A stretch of 64,000 nucleotides of DNA from Calothrix membranacea FACHB-236. GTDB taxonomy: Bacteria > Cyanobacteriota > Cyanobacteriia > Cyanobacteriales > Nostocaceae. The notes under the pieces are model-generated. The model was not told the DNA's origin and did no database searches. It was given only the letters and a program-made list of their open reading frames with translations. Positions 25,865 to 35,530 of the stretch are shown one piece after another; positions within the stretch are counted from its first letter, which is position 1; each line of letters opens with the position of its first letter. The translations under genes and the position numbers were made by a program. The DNA lies in the NCBI RefSeq assembly GCF_014696315.1, contig NZ_JACJPX010000035.1, positions 1 through 64,000 on the forward strand. Reading direction: 5' to 3'.

Positions 25865-28471
25865 ATGAAAAGCGATCGCTCTTTGACTCCTCAACCCACT
25901 ACATCCACTCTGCAATGTCCAGAACTACTCGCACCAGCAGGTAGCTGGGATTGTGCGAAAGCTGCTGTCGAAAATGGGGCTGATGCAATTTATTTTGGTT
26001 TGGATCGCTTCAACGCCAGAATGCGGGCGCAAAATTTTACTGAGGCGGATTTACCAGAGTTGATGGCTTTTCTCCACCTGCGGGGTGTGAAGGGTTATGT
26101 AACGGTTAATACGCTGATTTTTCCGCAAGAGTTACCAGAGGTAGAGCAATATCTGCGCTCAATTATTGCGGCGGGTGTGGATGCAGTAATTGTGCAAGAC
26201 GTGGGTATATGTCGTCTGATCCGGCACCTATCGCCTGATTTTCCTATCCATGCTTCTACGCAAATGACAATTACCAGTGCGACTGGGGTGGAATTTGCTC
26301 AGTCACTTGGTTGTCAGTTAGTGGTGTTAGCCCGTGAATGTTCGCTGCAGGAAATTAACAAAATTCGGCAGCAGATGCGCCAAAAGGAAACTTCTTTACC
26401 TTTAGAAGTCTTTGTTCACGGTGCTTTGTGCGTCGCTTATTCCGGCCAGTGTTTAACTAGTGAAGCTTTAGGTGGACGTTCTGCCAATCGCGGCGAATGT
26501 GCCCAAGCTTGCCGAATGCCCTACGAGTTAATCGCAGATGGCGAAGTTATAAATTTAGGCGAGCGCAAATATCTCCTCAGCCCTCAAGACCTTGCAGGGT
26601 TGGAAGTTCTACCAGATTTGGTGAAGTCCGGAGTAACGAGCCTCAAAATTGAAGGGCGGCTGAAAACACCAGAGTATGTGGCGAATGTTACTCGTGTTTA
26701 TCGGCAAGCCTTGGATCGGGTGATGGAGCAATTGACGGAGAATACTCCAAAGGCGCGCAAACTCTTCCATTCTGCTGAAGAACAATACAACTTGGAAATG
26801 GCATTTTCTCGCGGTATCTACACAGGCTGGTTTAATGGGATTAACAACCAAGAATTAGTTCATGCGCGGTTTGGCAAAAAGCGTGGGGTTTATCTAGGAG
26901 AAGTTACCCGCATTCGTAATGAACAGGTAACAATCATCTTAGAAGCACCAGTGAAAGCAGGAGATGGAATTGTTTTCGATTCCGGTCATCCCGAAGCCAA
27001 GGAAGAAGGCGGTCGGGTTTATGCAGTGGTACAGAAAGGTAAAGAAGCCATGCTTACCTTTGGACGCAGTGACCTCAACTTCCGCCGAGTGCATATAAGC
27101 GATCGCGTTTGGAAAACCAGCGATCCAGAACTAGATAAGCAATTGCGTCAAAGCTTTGCGGGAGACAACCCCCAATTTCAGCGTCCCATTGATTTAGAGG
27201 TTTACGGCGAAGTCGATCAACCACTAACTGCGATCGCCCGCGATGGACAAGGTCATGTTGTGCAAGTGGATTCGACAATACCGTTAGTAGAGGCGCACAC
27301 CAAACCCCTAACCACAGAACGTTTGCAAGAACAGTTAGGTCGCCTGGGTAATACACCCTTCTGTTTAGGAAAACTCACCAATCATCTTAATGGTGCATTA
27401 ATTTTACCCGTAAGTGAGTTAAACCGAATGCGCCGAGAACTGGTGACGCAGTTAGAAGAACTACGTCGTCAACCAAAGCGCTGGGAACTAAATGATCGTG
27501 CTTCTTTACAAGACCTACTCCCCAAATCATCCCCCAAATCCCCCACATCTCCCTCACTCATCGTTTTAGTAAGGAACCTTAAGCAACTCCAAGCCGCACT
27601 CCAAGCCGGAATTCAAACACTGTACTGTGAATTTGAAGACCCCCGCTTTTATCGCGAAGCCGTGCAGATGGTAAGACAAGGGGGACAAGGGGACAAGGGG
27701 ACAAGGGGACAAGGGGAAATAAGCAATACCCAATCCCCAATGCCCAATGCCCCATGCCCAATGCCCTCAATCTGGGTTGCACCTCCGCGAATTACCAAAC
27801 CTGGGGAAAACTGGATTTTGCAGCAAGTACGCGCCTCCCAAGCAGATGGCTATCTGTTGCGGAATTACGATCAGCTGCAATTTTTCGCCCAAGACCGTTG
27901 TATTGGAGATTTTTCGCTGAATGTTGCGAACGCCTTAACTGCAGATTATTTTCACCAACGCTATGGCTTGGAACGCTTAACCGCATCCTATGACCTGAAT
28001 ATTAGCCAACTCGAAGACTTACTTCATAGTTGTCCACCCCAATGGTTTGAGGTGACAATTCATCAACATATGCCGATGTTCCACATGGAGCATTGCGTAT
28101 TTTGCGCTTTTCTCTCCCAGGGGACAGATTACACTAACTGTGGAAGACCCTGTGAACAGCATGAAGTGAAATTGCGCGATCGCGTTGGTAGCGAACATGT
28201 CCTCAAAGCTGATGTTGGCTGTCGCAATACTCTATTTAACGGCACTGCTCAAACCGGAGCCGAGTACGTACAGCGCTTAATAGATTTGGGATTACGTGAC
28301 TTCCGCATAGAGTTTGTCAACGAAACCCCAGCACAAGTGAGTAAAACTATACATTGCTACAGCCAACTTCTTCGTGGAGAGATTACAGGTTCCCAACTCT
28401 GGCGCGAGTTAAAGCTGCAAAATCAGCTAGGTGTAACTCGTGGGCCGATGGGAGTTTCTGCATTCAGGTAG
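25865..28471 (+). CDS. U32 family peptidase / RlhA-type RNA-hydroxylation protein
   Basis: Of 868 residues, the N-terminal part is a U32 barrel (LLAPAGSWDCAKAAVENGAD). The family signature is E181-VFVHGALC189-VAYSGQC196-LTS, and C212 and C216 (GECAQAC) complete a likely iron-sulphur or metal site. The C-terminal region has a DUF3656-type segment and another Cys-rich patch (HCVFCAFLSQGTDYTNCGRP). Large U32 proteins of this layout include E. coli RlhA, which with its TrhP paralogue hydroxylates RNA bases; peptidase activity is doubtful. Residues ~604-636 are encoded by tandem repeats (27676-27767) with a GQGDKGTRGQG peptide, probably a surface loop. No good Shine-Dalgarno is seen. It converges on the hydrolase gene with 4 bp between stops. 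Confidence 0.88.
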   Translation: MKSDRSLTPQPTTSTLQCPELLAPAGSWDCAKAAVENGADAIYFGLDRFNARMRAQNFTEADLPELMAFLHLRGVKGYVTVNTLIFPQELPEVEQYLRSIIAAGVDAVIVQDVGICRLIRHLSPDFPIHASTQMTITSATGVEFAQSLGCQLVVLARECSLQEINKIRQQMRQKETSLPLEVFVHGALCVAYSGQCLTSEALGGRSANRGECAQACRMPYELIADGEVINLGERKYLLSPQDLAGLEVLPDLVKSGVTSLKIEGRLKTPEYVANVTRVYRQALDRVMEQLTENTPKARKLFHSAEEQYNLEMAFSRGIYTGWFNGINNQELVHARFGKKRGVYLGEVTRIRNEQVTIILEAPVKAGDGIVFDSGHPEAKEEGGRVYAVVQKGKEAMLTFGRSDLNFRRVHISDRVWKTSDPELDKQLRQSFAGDNPQFQRPIDLEVYGEVDQPLTAIARDGQGHVVQVDSTIPLVEAHTKPLTTERLQEQLGRLGNTPFCLGKLTNHLNGALILPVSELNRMRRELVTQLEELRRQPKRWELNDRASLQDLLPKSSPKSPTSPSLIVLVRNLKQLQAALQAGIQTLYCEFEDPRFYREAVQMVRQGGQGDKGTRGQGEISNTQSPMPNAPCPMPSIWVAPPRITKPGENWILQQVRASQADGYLLRNYDQLQFFAQDRCIGDFSLNVANALTADYFHQRYGLERLTASYDLNISQLEDLLHSCPPQWFEVTIHQHMPMFHMEHCVFCAFLSQGTDYTNCGRPCEQHEVKLRDRVGSEHVLKADVGCRNTLFNGTAQTGAEYVQRLIDLGLRDFRIEFVNETPAQVSKTIHCYSQLLRGEITGSQLWRELKLQNQLGVTRGPMGVSAFR
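27676..27767. repeat. Tandem repeats inside the U32 coding sequence
   Basis: About five ACAAGGGG octamers (27676-27716) are followed by five or six CCCAATG-type heptamers (27729-27767). Both resemble intergenic STRR elements elsewhere in the window. Here they lie in frame inside a long conserved ORF and leave it open. Confidence 0.9.
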
Positions 28472-28475
28472 TTGC

Positions 28476-29414
28476 TTATCTAGTACTTCCTAACACCCAA
28501 TCTCGTAAAAGTGAGTTAACTTGGTCTGGTATTTCATCATGGGGACAATGACCCGCGGATAGAAAATGTTCTTGTAGTTGTGGATAATATTGGCGAAACT
28601 TTTGAGAACGTTCTTTAGCATTCATCCAAGGATCACCTTCTCCCCACAACAACAATAATGGACAAGTTAATTGTTTTAGCAATACATCAACTTTTTCGCC
28701 TTGGGGAGTACTAAAAACTGAGACAAACACATCAAATGCACCAGCATCGTAAGCTGGTCGATAAATTTCTTCTACCAACTGGTCTGTGATTGCACTTTTA
28801 TCTAAATAAACTTTTTCTAGGGTTTGACGAATTACCCAACGTTGGCGCACGTATTGAAATAATAAAAACTGGGCTAAAGGTTGCTGAAACATCCACTTCA
28901 CACCATCGCCTAGTAACTTTTGCAATCCTGATTCTTTTTTGGGAGGCTGAATTTGTGATTGCAAAGCTTCCGGTTCAGATGTTGGCTTTTCGATGCTAAA
29001 GGGCCCTGCACTGTTGAGTAAAACTACACCAGCTGCACTATCGGGGTATTGTGCTGCAACGCACAAACAAGCATAGCCACCAAGAGAGTTTCCTACTAAA
29101 ACTGCTTTTTGACCGATGATTTCATTAATAAAATCGTGCAGTTGATCGCGCCACAAGTCGCCACTGTAATCTAACTTCGGCTTCGCTGAACGGCCGAATC
29201 CTAATAAATCAATTGCAAAAACTTGGAAATCTTGGCACAATCCTGTAATGTTTTTGCGCCAGTGGTCTGTAGAAGCACCAAACCCATGCACTAATAGCAA
29301 GGGTGGACGTTGCATTTGTTGCTCTCCGGCTCGTACATAGTAAACTTTATGCCCGCGCCATTGCCAGTATTGGCCAGGTATGGGAGTGGTAGAAGGCGCT
29401 GTTGTTACCTGCAT
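28476..29414 (-). CDS. Alpha/beta hydrolase
   Basis: The 312-residue protein has the standard alpha/beta hydrolase landmarks. LLLVHGFGAS is the oxyanion HG motif, IDLLGFGRS follows, and the nucleophile elbow is GNSLGG with S110. A late acid occurs in LLLWGEGDPWM, and AGHCPHDEIP holds the catalytic His. The lid region (GLQKLLGDGVKWMFQQPLAQ) resembles the chloroplast and cyanobacterial haloalkane-dehalogenase-like or pheophytinase-like subgroup. Substrate unknown. There is no signal peptide. It converges on the U32 gene (4-bp gap). A dispersed 20-bp palindrome lies about 70 bp upstream of its start. Confidence 0.85.
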   Translation of the reverse strand: MQVTTAPSTTPIPGQYWQWRGHKVYYVRAGEQQMQRPPLLLVHGFGASTDHWRKNITGLCQDFQVFAIDLLGFGRSAKPKLDYSGDLWRDQLHDFINEIIGQKAVLVGNSLGGYACLCVAAQYPDSAAGVVLLNSAGPFSIEKPTSEPEALQSQIQPPKKESGLQKLLGDGVKWMFQQPLAQFLLFQYVRQRWVIRQTLEKVYLDKSAITDQLVEEIYRPAYDAGAFDVFVSVFSTPQGEKVDVLLKQLTCPLLLLWGEGDPWMNAKERSQKFRQYYPQLQEHFLSAGHCPHDEIPDQVNSLLRDWVLGSTR

Positions 29415-29481
29415 TAATTTAAAGAAATGTGAAGTAGCTGTTAATAATTGTAATGCAGTATTTTCTGGTGGTGAGTTGCAG

Positions 29482-29501
29482 AGACGCGATTAATCGTGTC
29501 T
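29482..29501. repeat. 20-bp dispersed palindrome
   Basis: AGACGCGATTAATCGTGTCT is one base away from the perfect palindrome at 8445-8464. It lies between divergent genes at the edge of a 971-bp AT-rich gap (29415-30385) that otherwise shows only the Pho-box-like array. Confidence 0.8.
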
Positions 29502-29925
29502 GTACAAGAGTTATGAGTAACAATCCTAGTTCCACTTTCATGCAAAGCTTGTGAAACTTGTTGTATCTGGAGTGCCTCCTGCCTCCTGCCTTGCCATAGC
29601 GATAATTTTTAACACTGAGCTACTTAATTTATTTTCTGGTAGTCCCTTATTACAGAGAAAAGTAGAAATTACTCAGCACTCTTGAGAAAAATATGACTGT
29701 GTAATGTGAGATTTACTACTAGTGGAACTACTATTAATTATTTAAGTAATAATAGGTTAAAATTTTTATTGGGTATTGATTTTAGCTAATAAAGTCTCAG
29801 TAAATTGTTTAAATTGCCTAATAAAGTTATGTATTTTTAAGTTTTTTATGTATCAAATAAAAAATACTTTTATATAATAAAAAAAGAGGTTGTCAAAAAT
29901 CTTACATTAGTATCCAAGATTTAAT

Positions 29926-29966
29926 GTTAAGACTATTTTAACCTAAAGTTAATCTATTGTTAATAT
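29926..29966 (+). promoter_or_regulatory. Pho-box-like array (four repeats, 11-bp period)
   Basis: GTTAAGAC-TAT-TTTAACCT-AAA-GTTAATCT-ATT-GTTAATAT: four TTAA-centred octamers, each followed by a 3-bp spacer. Cyanobacterial SphR/PhoB sites are described as direct repeats of the PyTTAAPyPyT type with 3-bp spacing. The downstream gene on this strand is polyphosphate kinase, about 420 bp away, which fits phosphate control. A TATAAA lies a few bases after the array and may be its -10 element. Function is inferred. Confidence 0.6.
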
Positions 29967-30385
29967 ATAAAGAAGAAGCTATGTGGTGATGTTAAGTTAA
30001 AAAGTAATTAAGCAAAATTACTTTTGTAAGGAAGTAAAAAATAATCAAAGTCTTCTTGAAAATTATTAGATAAAAGAGATAATTATTGCAAAAAAATCAT
30101 GATGTATATTGAGAAGAAATATAGTATTAATATTCAAGAATTGCCTTAAAAACAAGGATTTTAATCATAAATTCGTTGGATATTTAATCTAGGTAATAGC
30201 AGCATGATCACCTTAAAGTAATATTGATAAAACTCATGTAAGTTATTTAATCTAATGGAAGTTTAATTAATTTACAAAGATAAAATTACCTTTAAAGAAG
30301 CAGATTAGGTAGGTATTTTATCTAATAAATCTCAAGATAATGTCGGTATTTGTGTTCCATTAAATTTCCTCTAAACAAATTAAAA

Positions 30386-32587
30386 ATGGATATGACCCAA
30401 GCCAAACCGATAAACAGAGTGATTAAATTGAGTGATTCGCAGTACTTCTTTAATCGGGAACTAAGTTGGTTGGAATTCAATCGGCGGGTTTTGCATGAGG
30501 CATTGGATCGGCGTACACCATTATTAGAAAAACTGAAGTTTACTTCTATCTTCAGTTCCAATTTAGATGAATATTTTATGGTGCGCGTGGCAGTTCTCAA
30601 AGAACAAGTGCAAGCGCAGGTAACTAAACGTACTCCAGACGGGCGGACTCCTCAAGAACAATTAGATGCGATCGCACAAATTCTCCGTCCGATGGTGATT
30701 CAGCAACATGAATACTTCGAGAATGTGTTGCGAAAAGAAATGGCAGAACAAGGTATCCATCTGCTCAATTACACAGACATAACTCTAGAACAGCGTGCTT
30801 ACCTGCAAAATTTGTTTCAACAGCAAATTTTTCCAGTGCTGACACCCTTAGCCGTAGATCCTAGCCATCCCTTCCCCCTCATCGCGAATCTCAGCCTCAA
30901 TTTGGCAGTGGTGGTTACAGATCCAGTTTCTAAAAAAGAAAAATTTGCCAGAGTCAAAGTCCCCGATATTTTGCCGCGATTTATTGAATTACCGCATGAT
31001 GCACAAGCAGAGGATGACAAACCAAATCACTGGATGGGTGTGCCAATTGAACAGGTGGTGGCGCACAACTTAGAAGCCTTATTTCCTGGGATGATTATCA
31101 ACGAATATCATCTGTTTCGCCTAACTCGTAAAGCAGATTTAGCAGTAGCAGAAGAAGAAGCCGATGATTTACTCCTAGCAATTCAGCAAGAGTTACGTGG
31201 GCGACAGTTTCGCGGTTGTGGTGTACGGCTGGAAATTCAAAAATCCATGCCTCAGTCTATGCGCCAAATGTTGTTCCCGGAATTAGAACTGACTGAAGGT
31301 GACATTTATGAAATCGATGGGCTGTTGAGTTTAAAGGATTTAATGTCCTTCATGGCTTTACCGTTACCTGAACTCAAAGATCCGCCTTGGACACCTGTAA
31401 TTCCTACGCGGCTGCGTGCTTTTAATCAATCCAGTTCTGTAGAGAAAACCGCAAAAGCCGAAGGCAGAGAGAATATTTTCTCAGTAATTCAACAACATGA
31501 TTTACTAGTACATCATCCCTACGAATCCTTTAGCGCCTCTGTTGAGCAGTTTATCGCCCAAGCTGCCCGTGATGCCCATGTGCTAGCCATTAAAATGACA
31601 CTTTATCGTTCTTCTGGCGATTCCCAGATTTTTCACTCCTTAATGGCTGCGGCAGAAAGTGGTAAACAAGTTGTGGTGTTGGTGGAATTAAAAGCCCGTT
31701 TTGATGAAGAAAATAATATTACTTGGGCACAGAGATTAGAAAAATCTGGGGTACATGTTGTTTATGGCTTGGTGGGATTAAAAACTCACACCAAAATTGC
31801 CCTGGTGGTGCGTCGGGAAGGGGAAAAGATTTCTCGCTATGTGCATATTGGTACTGGTAACTACAATCCCAAAACAGCGAAGTTATACACAGATTTAGGA
31901 CTTTTTAGTTGTCGCAAAGACTTAGGTGCAGATTTAACTGATTTATTTAATTATTTAACAGGCTATGCCCATCAGCATTCTTACCGCAAGCTGCTAGTAT
32001 CACCAATTAGTATGCGCGATCGCATGATTGAATTGATTCGCCGGGAAATTGAACATTGTCAAAACGGCAACCCAGGGCGAATCATTGCCAAGATGAATGC
32101 ACTAGTTGATCCGCAAATTATTACTACCCTCTACGCCGCCTCAGCCGCCGGGGTACAAATTGACTTAATTGTGCGCGGTACTTGCTGCTTACGTCCTGGG
32201 CTTCCAGAAATTAGCGAGAATATTCGCGTTATTAGCATTATTGGTCGCTTTTTAGAACATTCGCGCATCTTTCATTTCTCTAATAATGGACAAGATGAAG
32301 TGTACATTGGCAGCGCTGATTGGATGCCCCGCAATTTAGATCGGCGTGTAGAAGCAGTGACACCGATTGAAGATCCCAAAATTTCCCAAACCTTACAAGA
32401 CATTTTAGAGATTATGCTGGCAGACAATCGCCAAGCTTGGGAACTGCAATCAGACGGTTCTTATATCCAACGTCACCCGCGCAAAAATGAACCAGAACGC
32501 AGTAGCCAAAATATCCTCATGGAAATTCTGCAATCATTCCACGCCAATGTCAAAGTCCCCAGTTTGAAGTCTAGGTACTTCAATTGA
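30386..32587 (+). CDS. ppk1: Polyphosphate kinase 1
   Basis: PPK1 makes inorganic polyphosphate reversibly from ATP. The start at 30386 (ATG, ATG two codons later) gives 733 residues, the normal length; a TTG 36 bp upstream extends the frame but looks unnatural. The N domain shows YFFNRELSWLEFNRRVL. The phospholipase-D-like C domains show the phospho-acceptor His487 in YVHIGTGNYNP, KMTLYRSSGDS, VELKARFDEEN, and GSADWMPRNLDRRVE near the end. No Shine-Dalgarno is visible. A Pho-box-like array lies about 420 bp upstream, so phosphate regulation is plausible. A purine-rich STRR follows the stop. Confidence 0.97.
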   Translation: MDMTQAKPINRVIKLSDSQYFFNRELSWLEFNRRVLHEALDRRTPLLEKLKFTSIFSSNLDEYFMVRVAVLKEQVQAQVTKRTPDGRTPQEQLDAIAQILRPMVIQQHEYFENVLRKEMAEQGIHLLNYTDITLEQRAYLQNLFQQQIFPVLTPLAVDPSHPFPLIANLSLNLAVVVTDPVSKKEKFARVKVPDILPRFIELPHDAQAEDDKPNHWMGVPIEQVVAHNLEALFPGMIINEYHLFRLTRKADLAVAEEEADDLLLAIQQELRGRQFRGCGVRLEIQKSMPQSMRQMLFPELELTEGDIYEIDGLLSLKDLMSFMALPLPELKDPPWTPVIPTRLRAFNQSSSVEKTAKAEGRENIFSVIQQHDLLVHHPYESFSASVEQFIAQAARDAHVLAIKMTLYRSSGDSQIFHSLMAAAESGKQVVVLVELKARFDEENNITWAQRLEKSGVHVVYGLVGLKTHTKIALVVRREGEKISRYVHIGTGNYNPKTAKLYTDLGLFSCRKDLGADLTDLFNYLTGYAHQHSYRKLLVSPISMRDRMIELIRREIEHCQNGNPGRIIAKMNALVDPQIITTLYAASAAGVQIDLIVRGTCCLRPGLPEISENIRVISIIGRFLEHSRIFHFSNNGQDEVYIGSADWMPRNLDRRVEAVTPIEDPKISQTLQDILEIMLADNRQAWELQSDGSYIQRHPRKNEPERSSQNILMEILQSFHANVKVPSLKSRYFN

Positions 32588-32632
32588 ATGAGGAGGCAGG
32601 GGGGCAGGGAGCAGGGGGCAGGGGGAGAAAGA
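32588..32632. repeat. G-rich STRR-type repeat between ppk1 and aroE
   Basis: GAGGCAGGGGGGCAGGGAGC and following GCAGGGGGCAGGGGGAG are the reverse complement of the C-rich tract at 3180-3203, 4528-4553 and 50640-50670. It lies immediately after the ppk1 stop. Confidence 0.8.
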
Positions 32633-32752
32633 ATTAATGACAAACACCCAATTACCAATTGACCAATGCCCAATGCCCCATATTGTGGCAAAATGCTCTG
32701 AGATTGGAAGTCTGCGTCTATACAACGGAAGCCTATCTCTGACGGCTAGAAT

Positions 32753-33649
32753 ATGTTGCATATTACAGGAAAAACTAAACTTTTAGGGGTAATTGGACAT
32801 CCGGTAGAACACTCGCTGTCACCGGTGATGCATAATGCTGCGATCGCTAAATTGGGATTAGATTATGTTTATCTGCCCTTTCCCATCGCACCAGAGAATT
32901 TAGCAGATGCGATCGCAGGTTTTGCCGCTGTTGGGGTTGTGGGTTTTAGTGTAACAATTCCCCACAAACAGGCAATTATGCCCCTGTTGGCAGAAATTAC
33001 CCCCATTGCCCAAGCCATCGGCGCAGTTAATACTGTGAGTCGTCAAAATAACCAGTGGGTTGGTACAAACACAGATATTGAAGGCTTTATCTCCCCCTTG
33101 CAAACCACATATCAGCAAGATTGGAGTCAGAAAGCGGCGGTAATTTTAGGTAACGGTGGTGCAGCGCGGGCGGTGGTTGCAGGTTGTCAGCAGCTAGGTT
33201 TTGCGGAAATTCATGTTGTAGGGCGCAATCAACAGCGATTACAAGAATTTTACGAGAGTTGGGCTGATTCCTTGGTAAGTGCGAATTTGCAAGTTCATAC
33301 ATGGGATAAGTTAACGAAACTAATTCCCCAAGCTAATTTGTTAGTTAATACCACACCAATTGGGATGTATCCCAAAGTAGATGAATCGCCTGTGAGTGCA
33401 GCAGAAATAGCTGATTTACCAGCAGGTGCGTTCGTCGGAGACGTTGCCAAAGGCATCGCCTACGATTTGATATATATTCCTAAACCAACGCAATTTCTCC
33501 AACTCGCGCAACAACAAGGTGCGATCGCCATTGATGGCTTAGAAATGCTTGTGCAACAAGGTGCAGCAGCATTAAAACTCTGGTTGCAGCAAGAAACTGT
33601 ACCTGTAGATGTGATGCGTCAAGCACTGCAAAATTATTTGGGTTTATGA
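32753..33649 (+). CDS. aroE: Shikimate dehydrogenase
   Basis: AroE reduces 3-dehydroshikimate to shikimate with NADPH in aromatic amino acid synthesis. The 298-residue protein has the substrate-binding GHPVEHSLSP with S21 and S23, the catalytic Lys72 in SVTIPHKQ and Asp108 in GTNTDIEGF. The nucleotide-binding loop is VILGNGGAARAV. NTTPIGMYP and a C-terminal GLEMLVQQGAAALKLW complete the family pattern. It lies downstream of ppk1 but is separated from it by a G-rich repeat; it ends 5 bp from the stop of the convergent histidine kinase. Housekeeping gene. Confidence 0.97.
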   Translation: MLHITGKTKLLGVIGHPVEHSLSPVMHNAAIAKLGLDYVYLPFPIAPENLADAIAGFAAVGVVGFSVTIPHKQAIMPLLAEITPIAQAIGAVNTVSRQNNQWVGTNTDIEGFISPLQTTYQQDWSQKAAVILGNGGAARAVVAGCQQLGFAEIHVVGRNQQRLQEFYESWADSLVSANLQVHTWDKLTKLIPQANLLVNTTPIGMYPKVDESPVSAAEIADLPAGAFVGDVAKGIAYDLIYIPKPTQFLQLAQQQGAIAIDGLEMLVQQGAAALKLWLQQETVPVDVMRQALQNYLGL

Positions 33650-33654
33650 CTAAT

Positions 33655-35358
33655 TTAAACTGCTTGCAGAACTTTTTGCCGAGTGGGAATCTGGATGATA
33701 AACTCTGTTCCTTCACCGGGAGTAGAGACATACTCTAGCTTACCGCCATGTTTTTCGGTGATGATTTGGTAGCTGATGGATAATCCCATTCCAGTACCTT
33801 TGTTGACTGGCTTAGTTGTAAAAAAAGGATTAAATAAATTATGACGCGCTGTTTCTGGTATACCTGTGCCAGTATCTGCGATCGCAATTTGTACCCACTG
33901 TGAATCTATAAGGGATGTACGAATAGTAATGCGGCTGGGATTGTCTTTTATTTGTTGATTGCTACGCTTGATATTGGCTTCTTCTACAGCATCAATTGCA
34001 TTTGCCAAAATATTCATGAATACTTGGTTGAGTTGCCCTGCATAACATTCAATTAAAGGTAAATTACCGTATTCTGGAATTACCTCAATTTCTGGTAAAT
34101 TACCTTTCGCTTGCAGACGATGGTGCAAGATTAACAAAGTGCTATCTATCCCCTCATGGATATCCACAGCTTTGTATTCAGCTTCATCCATACGAGAGAA
34201 ATTGCGAAGCGATAATACAATCTCGCGAATCCGAGAGGTTCCTATTTTCATGGAATCGATAGTTTTGGGCAAGTCTTCCTGCAAAAATTCTAGTTCTATG
34301 TACTCAGCTTCTGCTTGAATTTCTACAACTGGATTAGGGTAATGCTGTTGGTAGAGTTGTACGAAGTTCATTAGACTTTGTGCATATTCTTCTATATGCG
34401 TCAAATTGCCGTGAATAAAGTTGACTGGGTTATTGATTTCGTGGGCAATACCTGCTACCAATTGACCCAGACTAGACATTTTTTCTGATTGAATTAATTG
34501 AGCTTGAGTTGTTTGCAGATTTTGTAGAGCTTGTTGAAGTTCTACCTCTGCTTGCTGGCGTTCGGTAATTTCATCACGCAATTGCTCGTTAGCATTCAAC
34601 AATTCCGAGCGAGAGTTTTGCAAATCATTAGCCATTGTGTTGAAAGAGGTAGCTAATTCGCCAATCTCATCTTGGGAACGAATAGTTACTCTCGTATCTA
34701 GTTTGCCCTCAGCCAGATTCAAAACAGCTTTCTGGAGTTGTTTAATTGGTTTGGAGATGTTTCTGGAGATTAGCGAACCAGCTCCTAATGCTAGTACACC
34801 ACACACCAAACTGATGATTGATGTCGCCACAATACTTTTTTGTGCTATTGCCATTGCTGCTTTGTAGAGTGGCGTATATTCCAGAATTACGGCACCTATT
34901 GTTTCACCCTGACTGGTTTTAAAGGGCACAGCAATTAGGTAAATTCCTTTTGGGTACTCAGGACTGGTTTCAATATATGTTCTGGTGATACCATCTTGAA
35001 TAGTTTGACCGACTTCATTGTTGAGATCGTGATCCAATCTGGTGCCGATGTCTTCAGTAACTACATCTGCCAGAATTATCTTATTGCGGTCTACAATTTC
35101 TAGATCCCGTTGACGCTGATTATGTAATGCTAAAACATGGTTTTGCAATTGAGCTAACGTTTTAGCTGGCGATCGCGGTTTGTCCTCTTGCAACTCATGA
35201 CTAGTGAAATATCCCAGTAGTCCGGCTACTTCTTCAGCTTCTTGTTGAGCAATATATTTGGCTGTTTGTGATTGCTGATCAACTGCGATCGCACCAATGG
35301 CTCCTGTAAGAGTCGCAATCCCCAGAAACCCCAAAATTAATTTTTGACTAATTCTCAT
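33655..35358 (-). CDS. Membrane sensor histidine kinase with HAMP domain
   Basis: The 567-residue protein begins with a membrane helix (LILGFLGIATLTGAIGAIAV). A periplasmic sensor of about 150 residues follows, including EYPKGIYLIAVPF, then a second helix (VATSIISLVCGVLALGAGSL). Next come HAMP (RNISKPIKQLQKAVLNLAEG), a coiled coil, HisKA with H306 (VAGIAHEINNPVNFIHGN) and HATPase_c (NILANAIDAVEE, DTGTGIP, GTGMGLSISYQI). The AHEINNP box groups it with the kinase module of the 1821-residue protein at 8453. No response regulator is adjacent, so it may use an orphan partner. It is convergent with aroE, 5 bp between stops. Confidence 0.93.
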   Translation of the reverse strand: MRISQKLILGFLGIATLTGAIGAIAVDQQSQTAKYIAQQEAEEVAGLLGYFTSHELQEDKPRSPAKTLAQLQNHVLALHNQRQRDLEIVDRNKIILADVVTEDIGTRLDHDLNNEVGQTIQDGITRTYIETSPEYPKGIYLIAVPFKTSQGETIGAVILEYTPLYKAAMAIAQKSIVATSIISLVCGVLALGAGSLISRNISKPIKQLQKAVLNLAEGKLDTRVTIRSQDEIGELATSFNTMANDLQNSRSELLNANEQLRDEITERQQAEVELQQALQNLQTTQAQLIQSEKMSSLGQLVAGIAHEINNPVNFIHGNLTHIEEYAQSLMNFVQLYQQHYPNPVVEIQAEAEYIELEFLQEDLPKTIDSMKIGTSRIREIVLSLRNFSRMDEAEYKAVDIHEGIDSTLLILHHRLQAKGNLPEIEVIPEYGNLPLIECYAGQLNQVFMNILANAIDAVEEANIKRSNQQIKDNPSRITIRTSLIDSQWVQIAIADTGTGIPETARHNLFNPFFTTKPVNKGTGMGLSISYQIITEKHGGKLEYVSTPGEGTEFIIQIPTRQKVLQAV

Positions 35359-35530
35359 CTTTTGCTACATACCCTAAAGTGGTGAGAAGCCAATCCACTA
35401 CTGGGGAAAGTCTCCTATTACTAAAATTCCCCTTTCTGGTTCTGTAACTGGCAAAATCAGCGAGAATAAATGAAAACTTTAGGATATGTCTATTTTTAAA
35501 TCCTTATATATAGATTTTATGTTTCTGGAT

